From NCBI GenBank assembly GCA_963971305.1, contig OZ020308.1, positions 22,907,275-22,971,274 on the forward strand: 64,000 nucleotides of DNA, written 5' to 3'. Position numbers and translations under genes: made by a program. The DNA comes from Arcuatula senhousia (lineage: Eukaryota > Mollusca > Bivalvia > Mytilida > Mytilidae). Of the stretch, positions 24,736 to 37,400 are shown in pieces (the first letter of the stretch is position 1; each line of letters starts with the position of its first letter). A model generated the notes under the pieces. That model was not told where the DNA came from. It saw only the letters and a list, made by a program, of their open reading frames with translations, and did no database searches.

Positions 24736-24981
24736 CTTAGAATTATTTTGACATTCAGAAAAGCCATGCAGTTTTCAACTTTTAACAAAAACTTACCCAA
24801 CTAAGGAGGTTAGTTTATGCATGCATGAACTATTCTCTTAGCTAGTTTCTAAGCAAGTCATGAATGGTAACTACCGTAACCTAAGGTTAGACCATGCATG
24901 CATAAACCCCTTAGTTCAATTAGTTTTTGTTGCAAAAAGAAAAGTGATTTCTGAATGCCAAAATAATTCTGAATTTAGGCC
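24736..24981. repeat. Fold-back palindrome with TGCATGCATG core
   Basis: Left arm 'ttagaattattttgacattc' through 'aactaaggaggtt' to 'tatgcatgcatg' is matched by the reverse complement of the right arm over about 95 bp, with a short loop. It could be a MITE-like hairpin element; flanking duplications are unclear. A smaller hairpin follows at 24999-25163 (TCCTAGATTCT and AGAATCTAGGA around two C-rich tracts). Confidence 0.55.
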
Positions 24982-25189
24982 AATATAAAAAAAAAAATCC
25001 TAGATTCTCATCCCCTCCCGCCCCGATTTTTTCAAATTTCTATTTTGATTGTTTGGCAAATAATGTCCATTTATGGTCTATTTTCTTTTAAATGGCATCA
25101 TATTTTATCATAATGAATAAAAAATAAAATTCGCCCCCCCGCCCCATATTTTCAAGAATCTAGGAATTATTTCATTATGGCCTTTTTGA

Positions 25190-26850
25190 AGCGAAAAAAG
25201 GTATTCACTTGGGCATTTTGGGACAAAACAGCATTCCAAGTAATGTAAGAAGCCTAGGCTTAGAAAATGTTTGTCTATTCATTAAATCAATGACCCAGTG
25301 ACCCATGTTCTATTTTTTTTGAAAACCTTGAAAAAAAATATACCCAGAGTACCCTAGAAGCAAATTCCAAGCATGCTCAATAGTAGTAAAGCTAATCCAT
25401 AAATAGTATCAGAATTTTATCATTGAATAAAAATTCTTGCCAATAACCTAACAGCTAACATTTTATTAGATGCATCTTTTTTTGTAAAGTAAAGTTATTT
25501 TGACGGCTGGCCATTTAATACTAGGTTTAATCAAGACCTGAAAGATCTTTTTACACATATGTTTTTATCAAATAATATCTTTGCCATTCTTCAGGAATAA
25601 CAAAGTTTTGGTATACAAGTAAACGATAGAATTTATTTATTACATGTATTTCAATAACAGCATCCTTCTTTCACATGTTAATATACAAAGAAACAGCCCT
25701 TATTTTAACATGTGCAGAGATCTTTAATTTCATTTGTGGATGAGACTTGTTATTAAAGGGTAAATATATGCACCTTCTTTTTTTCTCCAGTATCTTAATG
25801 ATTTTATTTATTTTATAATTGCATAGTTGCATATTAAAGTCAATATCAATTATTTTTGAAGTCTTAATTTGTTGTTTTTGTTTTATGAAGTAATTCATTA
25901 TTTGTGATAACTTTTTTTTGTATATTTTTAATTGTTGTGTTTTTCAAAGAAAGTAGCACTTTTCCATTTTTGAAACAAATTAAATCATATCATTCAAAGT
26001 GTTGTTTGTTTACTTTTTCTCTTTTATTTCATTAATTTATGAAAGGATATGGAGTAAATGAACATGAGACCACAACACATACATGTATGTTAACTTAAAC
26101 TGCAATTAATATTTAAGAGCTGTATGGCCATTTCGGAAAATAAATGATTCCTCATCAGCAGCACTAGAACCCAAACAACAAAGGAAATTCACAATTCAGA
26201 AGATGTTCAAAATGCATAAAACCAAATGAAATCCAAATATATATAGCTAAGGGCAAAACCACGATGGAGGGAGTTGAACCTTAGGTTTTAGAATTTACAT
26301 AAATTAAGATAGTGGTTAAAAAGTACACATGAGAAGTAATCTCATGTACAAGTACACCATATCTAAAAAATAAAGAGCATACATCTTATTATATGGATGT
26401 TATAGCAGAAAAAGTGATGTGGAGTAAGTGTATGTCAAATAAGTTAGCGGCAACCACAATGGAAAGTAGATTTCAAAGTGACATTGACATTGACCTCAAA
26501 CCAAGAATATAATGCATACAAATCAGATCCAAATAAAGACAATGAATTGGACTCATGACACTGCACAAACATATGAAAACAGACTCAAACAATAATTTTG
26601 AACTTTCACAATATAAAACAGCCAGTGTTAGCTACGGGGTCCATGTAGTCACTGTTCTGTAATTTTGGCAAACAGATGAATGTGAAAGTGTTCATCAAAG
26701 GTTTACCTTTGTGCTAGATTTGTCTTCCTTTTTTATTGTTTTTGGTTTAGAGTAGTTCTCTTATATATATATTAGTTATGGTGTCCTACCTTCCAATTCT
26801 TTTTATTCAAATGCTGATAATGAGAGGTAACTCCTTTAAATATACATATT
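25190..26850. other. Intergenic, nothing recognised
   Basis: AT-rich sequence with short chance ORFs only. A lone B-box-like 'ggttcaactcc' occurs on the minus strand at 26271-26281 without a convincing A box. Confidence 0.3.
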
Positions 26851-26888
26851 CAGTATACTGTAAAAGTATTTAAATTCGTAGGTACCAA

Positions 26889-28653
26889 TTTTTATACGAC
26901 CACACAAAAATTGCGGACATATCATGGTTTGATGCTGTCGTCTGTTAACTTTTTCGTGTTGGTGCAATAACTTGAGTTCCAGTCATCAGATTGTATGAAA
27001 TTTAACAATGATGTTCCTTACCATAAAAAGATGAATGGAATTGATTTTGGTGCTCCCCTTATTTTTCGTTTCAAAATTGGGGGCCAAAAAGGGGCCAAAA
27101 ATGCTACTTTTATGTTTATTGGCACGATAACTTTAGTTCTAGTTATCCCATTGCTTTTTAATTTGGCAATAATGTTCCTTACCATAAAAGGATGAATGGG
27201 ATTGATTTTTGGTGGTCCCCTTTTTATCATTTCCAAATTAGGGGCCCAAAGGGGCAAAAAAATTCAAATACTGTATTTGTTTCCACTATAACTATAATCC
27301 CAGTTGGCTTATTGCTGTGAAATTTGTCAAGAATGTTTCTTACAATATAAGATGAACCTGATGAATGTTTGCCCCCCCCCCTCCCTTTTCCCCGTTATGT
27401 AGTTTGGGGCCAAAAGGGGCTAAAATTGAAACTTTTTTTTGGTGGTCCGATTATGAACATTTTTTTGCATGTTTGTTCTTGTCAAAAAGCAGATACAAAA
27501 TTAAGTATTAATTATTGCGACCCCCCCTTTTCCCCCTATTACGTAATTAGGGGCCAAAATTGAAACTTTTTTATTAGTGGTATGACTTTTAACATTATTT
27601 TTGCATGTTTGTTCTTGTCAAATAGCGGATACAAAATTATAGCCCCACTTGTAAGAGAGGGGGCTATATTGCAATCACCTTGTTTGTTCGTCCGTCCGTC
27701 TGTCCGTCCAGTTCAATTTCTCTGCCTCTACTGGATGGATTGGTTTCAAATTAGGTACTTAGCTTCAGCATGATGAGTTATACCCTGCCTCCTCTTTCCA
27801 GGTCAGTCCATCATCTACTTCCTGTTTTCCGAGCCTACTTAGACATTTTTAGGGTAAAAAAATTGAAATGTGAAATTTTTCATAACAGATTTCTTAGCTT
27901 CTACTGGATGGATTGGTTTCAAATTTGGTACACAGCTTCAGCATGATGAGTTATACCGTGCCTCTCCTTTCCAGGTCAGTCCATAATCTACTTCCTGTTT
28001 TCTGAACCGACTTAAGACTTTTTTATGGATCAAAAATAGACAATTTTTCATAACAGATTTCTCGGCTTCTACAGAAGGGATTGATTTCAAATTTGGTTCA
28101 TGTATACAGCTTTAGAATGATGAGTTGTACCGTGCCTCCCCTTTCCAGGTCAGTCGGTCATCTACTTCCTGTTTTCTCAATGGTCGAGTGGGGGTATGCT
28201 TAGCAGGACTTAGTGCAACCCCTTGTTGAGAATTATTTTTGGGACACCCCCCCCCCTTTTTCCACTATCACATAATAAGGGGCCAAAATCGATACTTTTT
28301 CATTTGTGGTCAGATTTTGAAAATTTATTTTGCGTGTTTGTTCTTATGAAAATTGAGAATTATTTTTGTGACCCCTTTTTTCTCACCACTATGTAATAAG
28401 GGGCCAAAAATGAAACTTTTTTACTCGTTCAAGCCTCACCAAAAAATTCCAAAAAATAACCAAAACTCATCAATCCACAATAGGCTTTTAAAATGTGAGT
28501 GGAAAGTCCACTAAAAGCTGCATGTGTCAAAAACCTTTGTCAGTCCACCATGGGCTGCATGTGTCCAGAACAACTGACTATACATATTGGGCCTAAAACG
28601 TACAGGGTTCAACATGTTGTGGTCGTATCATGCTGCACTCAGCAAAGCTTTTT
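26889..28653 (-). mobile_element. Hairpin-ended element, family A copy 1
   Basis: One end reads 'ttttatacgaccacacaaaaattgcgg', a diverged version of the ATACGACCGC-aaaaaattt-GCGG hairpin. The other is 'gttgtggtcgtatcatgctg-cactcagcaaagcttttta'. ATACGACC and GGTCGTAT form a subterminal inverted repeat. The core has units with 'gttccttaccataaaa-gatgaatgggattgattttt' and 'tttggggccaaaaggggc'. Family G (27640-28228) is nested inside. Strand is given so that the long hairpin is the 3' end, as in family E. It interrupts a remnant of a TA MITE at 26860-26888 ('actgtaaaagtatttaaatt'). Confidence 0.65.
27640..28228 (-). mobile_element. Hairpin-ended element, family G (nested in family A)
   Basis: The left end is the hairpin TATAGCCCC-acttgtaagaga-GGGGGCTATA followed by a gtccgtccgtctgtccgtcc tract. 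The core has three about 120-bp units ('ttggtttcaaatttggtaca', 'agcttcagcatgatgagtta', 'tttccaggtcagtccatcat'). The right end is 'gagtgggggtatgcttagca-ggacttagtgcaaccccttg-tt'. Left AGCCCCACTTG and right CGAGTGGGGGT are the subterminal inverted repeat. Neighbouring family A sequence resumes directly after it ('aaaatta' | 'agaatta'). Confidence 0.65.
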
Positions 28654-31210
28654 AGCTCACCTGACCCGAAGGGTCATGTGAGCTATTGCCATCACTTGGC
28701 GTCTGTCGTCCGTCCGTCCGTCGTCCGTTAACTTTTTCAATCGTTAACTCCTCTGACACCATAAGTCCAATTGCAACCAAACTTGGTTCAGTTGTTTATT
28801 GGCATGAGTGCATCAAAACTGTTGTTTGAATTTTTGATTCATAAAAAAACATGGCCGCTGTAGCTAAAAATAGAACATAGGGGTAAATTGCAGTTTTTTT
28901 GCAAATAACTCAAAAACGGTGACAGATATCAAAATTCTGGCATCGGATAAAAGTGATCAGTAGCTTAAGATCTATCTGCCCTAACATTTTCAAAAAGATC
29001 CAACAACTGATGTAGGAGTTCTTGCCCTTTTTCTGGATTTTTTCAATTTTTTTTTCACTTTTTAGCCCTATATCTTAATAAAAAGCTTCGCCGAGCGCAG
29101 CATGATACGACCGCAACATGTTGAACCCTGTACGTTTTAGGCCTAATATGGATAGTCTATTGTTCTGGACACATGCAGCCCATGGTGGACTGACAAAGGT
29201 TTTTGACACATGCTTCTCTGATGGACTTTCAACCCAGGGGCTAAAAATATAAATTTTGAATGTTGTATTCTACTCTTTAAAAGAATAATGTTTGGGGAAA
29301 AAATTAAAATCGAACCAGAATTTTTTTTAAAATTATGATTACAGCCCCAAAAATTTATTCTTAAATTTAGAATCGCTACCTGACAAGAATAAATTTGCAA
29401 AAAAATTTTCAAAATCGGACCACAAATAAAAAAGCCCCATTTGGCCCCTAATTACGTAATAGGGGGGAAAAGGGGGGTCGCAAAAATTAATTCTTAATTT
29501 TGTATTCGCTATTTGACAAGAACAAACATGCAAAAAAAAATTTCAAAATCGGACCAGAAATAAAAAAGTTTCAATTTCGGCCCCATTTGGCCCCTATTTA
29601 CGAAATAAGAGGAAAAAGGGGGGGTCGCAAAAATTAATTCTTAATTTTGTATCCACTATTTGACAAGAACAAACATGCAAAAAAAATTTTCAAAATCGGA
29701 CCAGAAATAAAAAAGTTTCAATTTCGGCCCCTTTTGGCCCCTTATTACGTAACAGGTGAAAAAGGGGTGGGGGTCGCAAAAATAAATTCTCAAATTTGGA
29801 TTCGCTACTTGACAAAAATAAACTTGCAAAAAAAAATTTCAAAATCGGACCACAAATAAAAAAGTTTCGATTTTGGCCCCATTTGGCCCCTAATTACGTA
29901 ATAGGGGGAAAAAGGGGGGGTCGCAAAAATTAATTCTTAATTTTGTATCCGCTATTTGACAAGAACAAACATGTAAAAAAAAATTTCGAAATTGGACCAC
30001 AAATAAAAAAGTTTTTATTTTGGCCCCTTTTGGCCCCTAATTACACAACGGAGAAAAAGGGGGGCACAAAAATTCATCAGGTTCATTATTTTATTGTAAG
30101 ACACATTCTTGACAAATTTCACAGCAATAGGCCAACTAGGACCAGTTATGGTGGAAACAAGTAAAATATTTGAATTTTTTCCCCCTTTTGGGCCCCTAAT
30201 TTCGAAACAAAAAAAGGGGGGACCCCCAAAATCAATCCCATTCATCCTTGTATGGTAAGGAACATCACTGTCAAATTTCATACCAATTGGATAACTAGAA
30301 CTAAAGTTATTGTGGAAACAAACAAAAAAGTAGTATTTTTGGCCCTTTTTTGGCCCCTAATTTCTAAACGAAAAATGGGGGGACCCCCAAAATCAATCCC
30401 GTGCATCCTTTTATGGTAAGGAACATCATTGTAAAGTTTCATAGCAATCGGATATTTGGAACTAAAGTTATTGTGGAAACACTAAAAAGTTAACAGACAC
30501 CGACAACGACGACAACGACGACAACGACGACGACGACAACGACGACAGCATCATACCATAATACGTCCGCAAATTTTTTGCGGTCGTATAAAAACTATAC
30601 AAGATATTTCAAAAATTTAAATTGCATATGATTAAGCACATCATGATCTACATTTCATGTAATTAAGTCAAAGATGTAGGACCATGTCTTTTAGGAGTTA
30701 TTGCCCTTAAAGTGACAAAATTTACCATTTTTCAGTACTTTTCCCCTGAATTTCAAAGATTAACTTGTCTGACACCATAAGACCAACTGCATCTAAACTT
30801 GGCATACATATTCAATAGCATATCTGCTACAATTCTATCATTTGGATTTTAGATTGGTCAAAAAATAGGGCCGCCAGGGCTAAAAATAGAACATAGGGGG
30901 TAAATTGCAGTTTTTTGCTAATTACTCAAAAATGGTTTCAGATATCAAAATTGTGTAAGAATCAAAAGTGATCAGCATATGAAGATCAACCTGTCCTAAA
31001 ATTTTTTAAAAGATCCTACTGCTGTTGTGGCAGTTATTGCCCTTTTTCATAATGTTTGCCAAATTTTTCACTTATTAAGCCCTTTGTCACGAAAACTTTA
31101 TAAGATAATTCAGAAATTTAAATCCCATATGGTTTAGCACAATAATATCTACAGAATATGTGTATCTGTGTAGTTCAGGTGAGCGATTCAGGCTCCTAGG
31201 AGCCTCTTGT
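28654..31210 (-). mobile_element. Hairpin-ended element, family C, split by a nested family A copy
   Basis: The left end is the long hairpin AGCTCAC-ctgacccgaagggtcat-GTGAGCT, followed by a gtccgtccgtccgtcgtccg tract. The right end is 'agttcaggtgagcgattcag' and the palindrome AGGCTCCTAGGAGCCT then CTTGTTT. AGCTCACCTGA and TCAGGTGAGC are the subterminal inverted repeat. Its core ('ataagtccaattgcaaccaa-acttgg', 'ctaaaaatagaacatagggg') occurs twice, either side of the nested copy at 29075-30594. Confidence 0.7.
29075..30594 (+). mobile_element. Hairpin-ended element, family A copy 2 (nested in family C)
   Basis: Starts 'ttaataaaaagcttcgccga-gcgcagcatgatacgaccgc', has several tandem units of about 150 bp ('aaaaatttcaaaatcggacc', 'ttttggccccatttggcccc', 'gggggtcgcaaaaattaatt'), then an (ACAACGACG)n tract at about 30500-30545. 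It ends 'atacgtccgcaaattttttg-cggtcgtataaaa', a 10-bp-stem hairpin. Family C sequence continues on both sides. Confidence 0.7.
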
Positions 31211-31482
31211 TTTTTGTGGCATGGAAATATAATATTATGTATATTCATTGATTCATAAATTCATATTTTCATGCTTTCAACAAATTCATCTCAGGAAATC
31301 AATATAATATTTCTTATTTCTTGGGGTTCAAATTTTATGGTTTGCATGGCCTACAAAAACCACGGAAAATAATTCTTTGACAGTCATGATCACAGTAACT
31401 TAATCAACTGATGTTATTGACAAAGTTGGACATTTTGTATTTTTTGGTTCCAAAGAGAAGCGTAACAATGCTGTATAGTATA

Positions 31483-34400
31483 TCACATTTTATTATTTGT
31501 ACAAAGATGGTATAAGAGTATACCAGTGGCCACTGATACATTTAGTGAGTCCATCATAGGATGTATATGTTCCCCTGATTCAATATAGACATGGTGATCA
31601 CAGGCAGATGAAATGCTGAACTCTATTCCTTTTTTTTCATTTCCTGAAAAAAGACAAGAAGAAATAAATACAAAACATGAACACAGCCAATGGATACTTG
31701 GACCTGTACAAATCCACAGGAAATAACTAGAGGTAATTAGAAAGGGCACTATTGGCAGAAAATGTTTCAAATAAAGAAAGAATGTGTCCATGGGACACAG
31801 ATGCCCTCGCTAGCCCCAAACAGGAAGTAGAAATCTGACAGGTCTGAAAGTCTCTGAGGACATATAGTTTGTCATACTGAACCATCCTACCCAGTTTCAA
31901 ATCATTGTCACGTACAGCTTCTGAGAAAAGCTTGATGGAAATTTCCATAGTCATGTTCACATATTTTCATATCAGCCTAAGTCCAAAACAGGAAGGAGAT
32001 GTTCGACAGGTCTAAAAATAACTTAGGACATACAGTTTGTCATACTGAACCATCCTACCAAGTTTCAAATCATTGTCATGTACAGTTTCTGAGAAAAGCT
32101 TGACGGAAATTTCCAGTCATGTTCACATATTTTCATGTCGGTCTTAGTCCAAAACAGGAAGTAGATGTCCAACAGGTCTAAAAATGGCTTAGGACATACA
32201 GTTTGTCATACTGAACCATCCTACCAAGTTTCAAATCATTGTCATGTATGGTTTCTGAGAAAAGCTTGACGGAAATTTGTACGGACGTACGCACAGACAT
32301 GAGTAAAACCTAATGCCACCCGACATGTCATCGCAGGGGCATAAAAATATTTGACTTGTTTCTATGAAATGAAATTCTTTATATGGCACTTAATCTCTGT
32401 GTAAAATTTCAAAATCTGTACCCCTTAAAGCTTTGCAGTATTGGTTTTTAACAAACAAAATATTGATGGGTGGACAAAGTGAAAACTATACAGTTTCTGC
32501 ATCCTCAATACAATCTATACAAAGTACAAACTAGAAAATGTGTCAGAGGCACAAAATGGCCTTCCCATTCATGAAATATCATTGTTCCCCAACATGTATT
32601 ACCTGGGATATGGCCCTTTACCATGTTTACCAAGAAATGAATCAAAAGTGATATGACCAAATTTCAAGTGGGCAGTGTCATGTTACCCAAGACACATATA
32701 GTGGTGAAAAACCAATGACCCCCAACATGTAGTACATGTATCAGAGAAATGGACATTAAACAAGAACTTAAGTCATTCATGTGTAAAAACTAGATCACAG
32801 TGACAATTTTAAAAGGTGGTGTCATGCTACCCAAGACACATCTAGTGGTGAAATATCAATAAACCCCAACATCTGGTATCCAAGTTATGGACCTAAACCA
32901 AGAACTTATCCAGTCATTCATATATTAAATATAGGTCACAGTGACCTAATTTCTAGTGGGCAGTTTCATGTTAACACATCTAGAGGTGAAATGCCATTGA
33001 CCACCAACAGTTAGTATCAAAGATATGGACCAACCACAGTCTTTTACGCATCAAATATTGGTTGCTGTGACCAAATTTCTAGTGGGTGGTGTAGCGCTAC
33101 CCAAGACTCATCTAGTGGGGAAATATCATTGACCCCAGCATCTATCTTAAAGTGTTACGGAGGAAAAGACAATGGTAAAACCGTATGTCCAATCAACATA
33201 CCTGGTTGGGCCTTATCGACCAGGTCTATTTATTTTTTTTAAAGCAATGGGACAGAAGTGGAGAGTTCAACCTTCAAGAGCACCTGAGTTCACTCTCATT
33301 ACAACTAAGTTCATGTTGTGTTTGCTACTATATTGTTTTTGTGTTGTCTGTTTCTTTGTGCTGTTCTCAATTGTGTTTACTGATTCTGTCTTTGCCCTTT
33401 CTGACTTTTGGCATTGGAATGCCCCTTTGGTACCTCTATGCTTCTAAAAATCTAAGAACCAGTCAACTAATATTTTTCAACTAAACAACTAAGAAATAGG
33501 AATCTTTTTCATATTCTTACACAATATATAACATACACGTAATAGTGTTTAAATATGTTGCCTGTTAGAAACTAAAATCAGTTTAAAAAAACAAGAAAAT
33601 AAATCTATTAAATGAAAAAAAAGAATGTGAAATGTATTGCCTTTGAACAGTTCACAAATACTAAAATACATCTCCCTTTACAATGACAAGTGAGACAACA
33701 CCACAAACATTGGAATAAATGGAGCTCATTTCAGAGCAACACATTTTTCGTCATAGTTTTTTTTTTCAAAGACAACCTGTTATTCCAAGAATGTGAGTTA
33801 ATTGTTTCCTTGTTATATTCATATAGTTTACCTTACCTACAATAAGTAAAGTTGGCTGTTGTACTTTGTATTGATTGACAGGCATTGGGTTTAAATTCTT
33901 GTCAAGTGATGTTCCTATGACTTTTCCACCAGACAATCTCCAACCCTGAAATATAAATAAACAGGCATCATATTTTTATCTTTGTCAAGTGACGTTCCTA
34001 TGACCTAACCACCAGAAAATTTCCATACCTGTAGTGTTAAAAGTTGTTTCTGAAAAGACATGAAAACTTTTATACAAATTTTTACAGGTAGATTTATTTT
34101 AAAGGTAAATTATATTCCAAGTTTTACTGCTCACTAATATGATCCAGCCAAATATATTGTGCATTAATTTGAAACATTTAGAAAGCAAAAACCAACTGAA
34201 AGCATTCAAAACTCAAGTTGAATGGTTGATGCCCCCACCCCCCACCCCCACCCCCCCAAAAAAAATGTAAATTATCATATTTAACATTTTCAAAGAACAA
34301 TTTCAATGAAAGAACCTTAGTGAGCACGCTCACATACCCCACGCGTTCGGCTATTGGACTATCAATGTTATCCTTGAGGAATTAGTATCGAGCTACAGGA

Positions 34401-37400
34401 ATCAATAATATTGAATGATTGTAAAATTGAATGTGCAAGTATTTGAATACATGTATCAAATTTCAAATGTAAAATTTCTAAGTCCAAAGGGCCATAACCC
34501 CACAAAAATTTGGGGATAAAAAACTCCTGGTGATATGCACAACTACATATGGTGTCCTTCTTGCATACCAAGTTTCGTTAAATTCTGTTCAGTAGTTTAT
34601 TAGGAGTTGCGATTACAAACTGTAATCATGATTTTCTGCAAATTTATAAGTCCAAAGGGCCATAACTCCCACAAAAATTTGCGGATCAAATATTCCTGGT
34701 GATATGCACAACTACATATGGTGTACTTCTATCATACCAAGTTTCGTTAAATTCTGTTCAGTAATTTAAACCCCGATTTCTTCAGCCTGGAGAGAAAATT
34801 CTTATCACTGCTTTTACTATCAGCTGCAGTGGTAGACGGTCGTAAAACTGTCCAATGTGTTATAAATGGCTTTACACTCTTCTGAGATAAAACATAACAG
34901 AAGTAGTTAGAATTTATTTTACAAATTTTCACAATATTACAATGTGTATTATTTAATTTTTTATTACTAGAAATTGCAATTTATTCCCACATATGATTCA
35001 TATAGGGTATTGTCTTTGGATTAGGATACAATTGTCTTGCTAAATCTACAGCACACTCCGGCATCAGTTCCCTTTGATGTGCAAGAACCCATTCACCTCC
35101 ACCAATTCTAATTTTTTTCTCTACATATTCAGGAATATTCCAAGCTCCATTATTTGCCATTATTTTCCAGAATCGTTTGTAAATTCTCTTCCTTATAGTA
35201 GCATTTTCAATGTTTTCTGGTTGGCCATTCCCAATCCACCTAGCTGTTCTATTTGCATCTGCAACACAGGGTGAAATAAAACAATATGGACACCGTCTTT
35301 GCCTTTCATTGGAATCTTTCTAGCTTGAATAATTGTTTGGATCTTGGAAAAAAGTCAAAGAACACGATGCTTGATGTGGATTTCTCACAATTTCAGAATT
35401 TTCACAAATTTCCTGGACACTATCATCTCTTTGGGATGGCTTGGATGCACCACTGGTTTTCTTTTTTTCTGTTTCTTAGGATTTTCCTCTTTTGCTGAAC
35501 CTGAAATATAATATTCATGTAAATAAAAAGAATTCATATTATCAATAGCGGGATCGATTGTTAATCAATTATAAATAAATTTGATGTATGTTTAAATGTA
35601 TAAAAAGACAACCTAGAAGTTAATGTACTAGTATATAACAAATAATAACAAGATCTGATATTTGATGAAAATATAACTTTGATTTATATAAAAAGCCAGA
35701 TTATATTTTAATAAAAAGCTTCGCCGAGCGCAGCATGATACGACCGCAACATGTTGAACCCTGTACATTTTAGGCCCAATATGGATAGTCTATTGCTCTG
35801 GACACATGCAGCCCATGGTGGACTGACAAAGATTTTTGACACATGCTTCTCTGATGGACTTTCGACCCAGGGGATAAAAATATAAATTTTCAATTTTGTA
35901 TTCTACTCTTGAAAAGAATAATGTTTGGGGAAACAATGAAAAATTGAAGCAGAAATTTTTTTAAATTATGATTACGGCCCCTTTGGTAATGAGCGAAAAA
36001 AAGGTAGGGGTCGCAAAAATTTATTCTTAAATTTAGAATTGCTACTTGGCAAGGATGAGATTGTAATAAAAATTTTTAAAATCAGACCAGAAATAAAAAA
36101 GTTACAATTTTGGTCCCTTTTGGTGCCTAATAACATAACAGTAACAAGAATTTTAAAAAAATCAATTTCGGCCCCTTATTATGTAACAGGTGAAAGAGGG
36201 GTGGGGTTGCAAAAATAATTTCTCAAATTTGGATTCACTACTTGACAAAAAGAAACTTGCAAAAAAAAATTTAAAAAACAAACCAGAAATTAAAAAAGTT
36301 TTGATTACGGCCCCTTTTGGCCCCTAATTACATAACAAGTGAAAAAGGGGATGGTCAAAAAAATTAATTCTAATTTGGATTCGCTACCTGACAAGAATAA
36401 ACTTGCAAAAAAAAATTTCAAAATCGGACCACAAATAAAAAAAGTTTCGATTTTGGCCCCATTTGGCCCCTAATTACCTAATAGGGGAAAAAGGGGGGGT
36501 CGCAAAAATTAATTCTTAATTGTGTAAATGAGCTAAACATTTAAGCAAGCAACAGCTTCTCTCTACCTGCTATAGTTTTCATTTCATAGGCCAAAAACAT
36601 GAAAAAACATTATTTTAGGGGCTGTAGCCCCTATAAGGGGTCATCTGACAACTTCGACCCTATGGAGTTTTTTGTAGAGCTAAATGAGCTGAACAATTAA
36701 GCAAGCAACAGCTTTTTGCTATCTGCAATAATTTTCATACTATAGGGCAAAAACATGAAAAAATGCTATTTTTCACCTTTAAGGGGGCGTAACCCCTATA
36801 AGGGGTCTTCTGACAACTTCGACCAAATGGAGACTTTTGTAGAACTTTTGATCCTGAAGCAGTAAGGTGGCATCAGATTTCATCTATCTCTTATACTTTT
36901 TGAATTACAAGCCAAAAACAGTAGTCTGACCCCCATGGTCTATTTTTAGCCACGGCGGCCATGTTTTTTGACGAATCAGAAATCGAAACATTACTATAGT
37001 GCAGGACACCCTAATGATCAATCATACCAAGTTTCATTAAATTCTGTTTAGTAGTTTCAGAGGAGAAGAATTGAAAAAGTTATTGTAAGAACAAACAAAA
37101 AAGTTGCAATTTTGGCCCCTTTTGGCCCTTAATTTCTAAACGAAAAAAGGGGGGACTCCCAAAATCAATCCCATCCATCCTTTAATGGTAAGAAATATCA
37201 TTGTCAAATTTCATTGCATTTGGATAACTAGAACTAAAGTTATCGTGTATACACTAAAGTTAACGGACGACGACGACGACGACAACGACAACGACAACGA
37301 CGACGACAGCATCATACCATTATACGTCCGCAAATTTTTTGCGGTCGTATAAAAAATAATATAAATTATATAGTATGGTTATAAATACCTGTAATTATAT

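Noticed and set aside
26271..26281. B-box-like ggttcaactcc on the minus strand
   Set aside because: No A box at proper distance and no tRNA fold; not called a tRNA or SINE.
30500..30545. (GACAAC)n tract as a coding repeat
   Set aside because: Part of the terminal tract of a family A element, no ORF around it.
33172..33484. Two overlapping 91- and 99-codon ORFs
   Set aside because: Low-complexity frames in a family K repeat.
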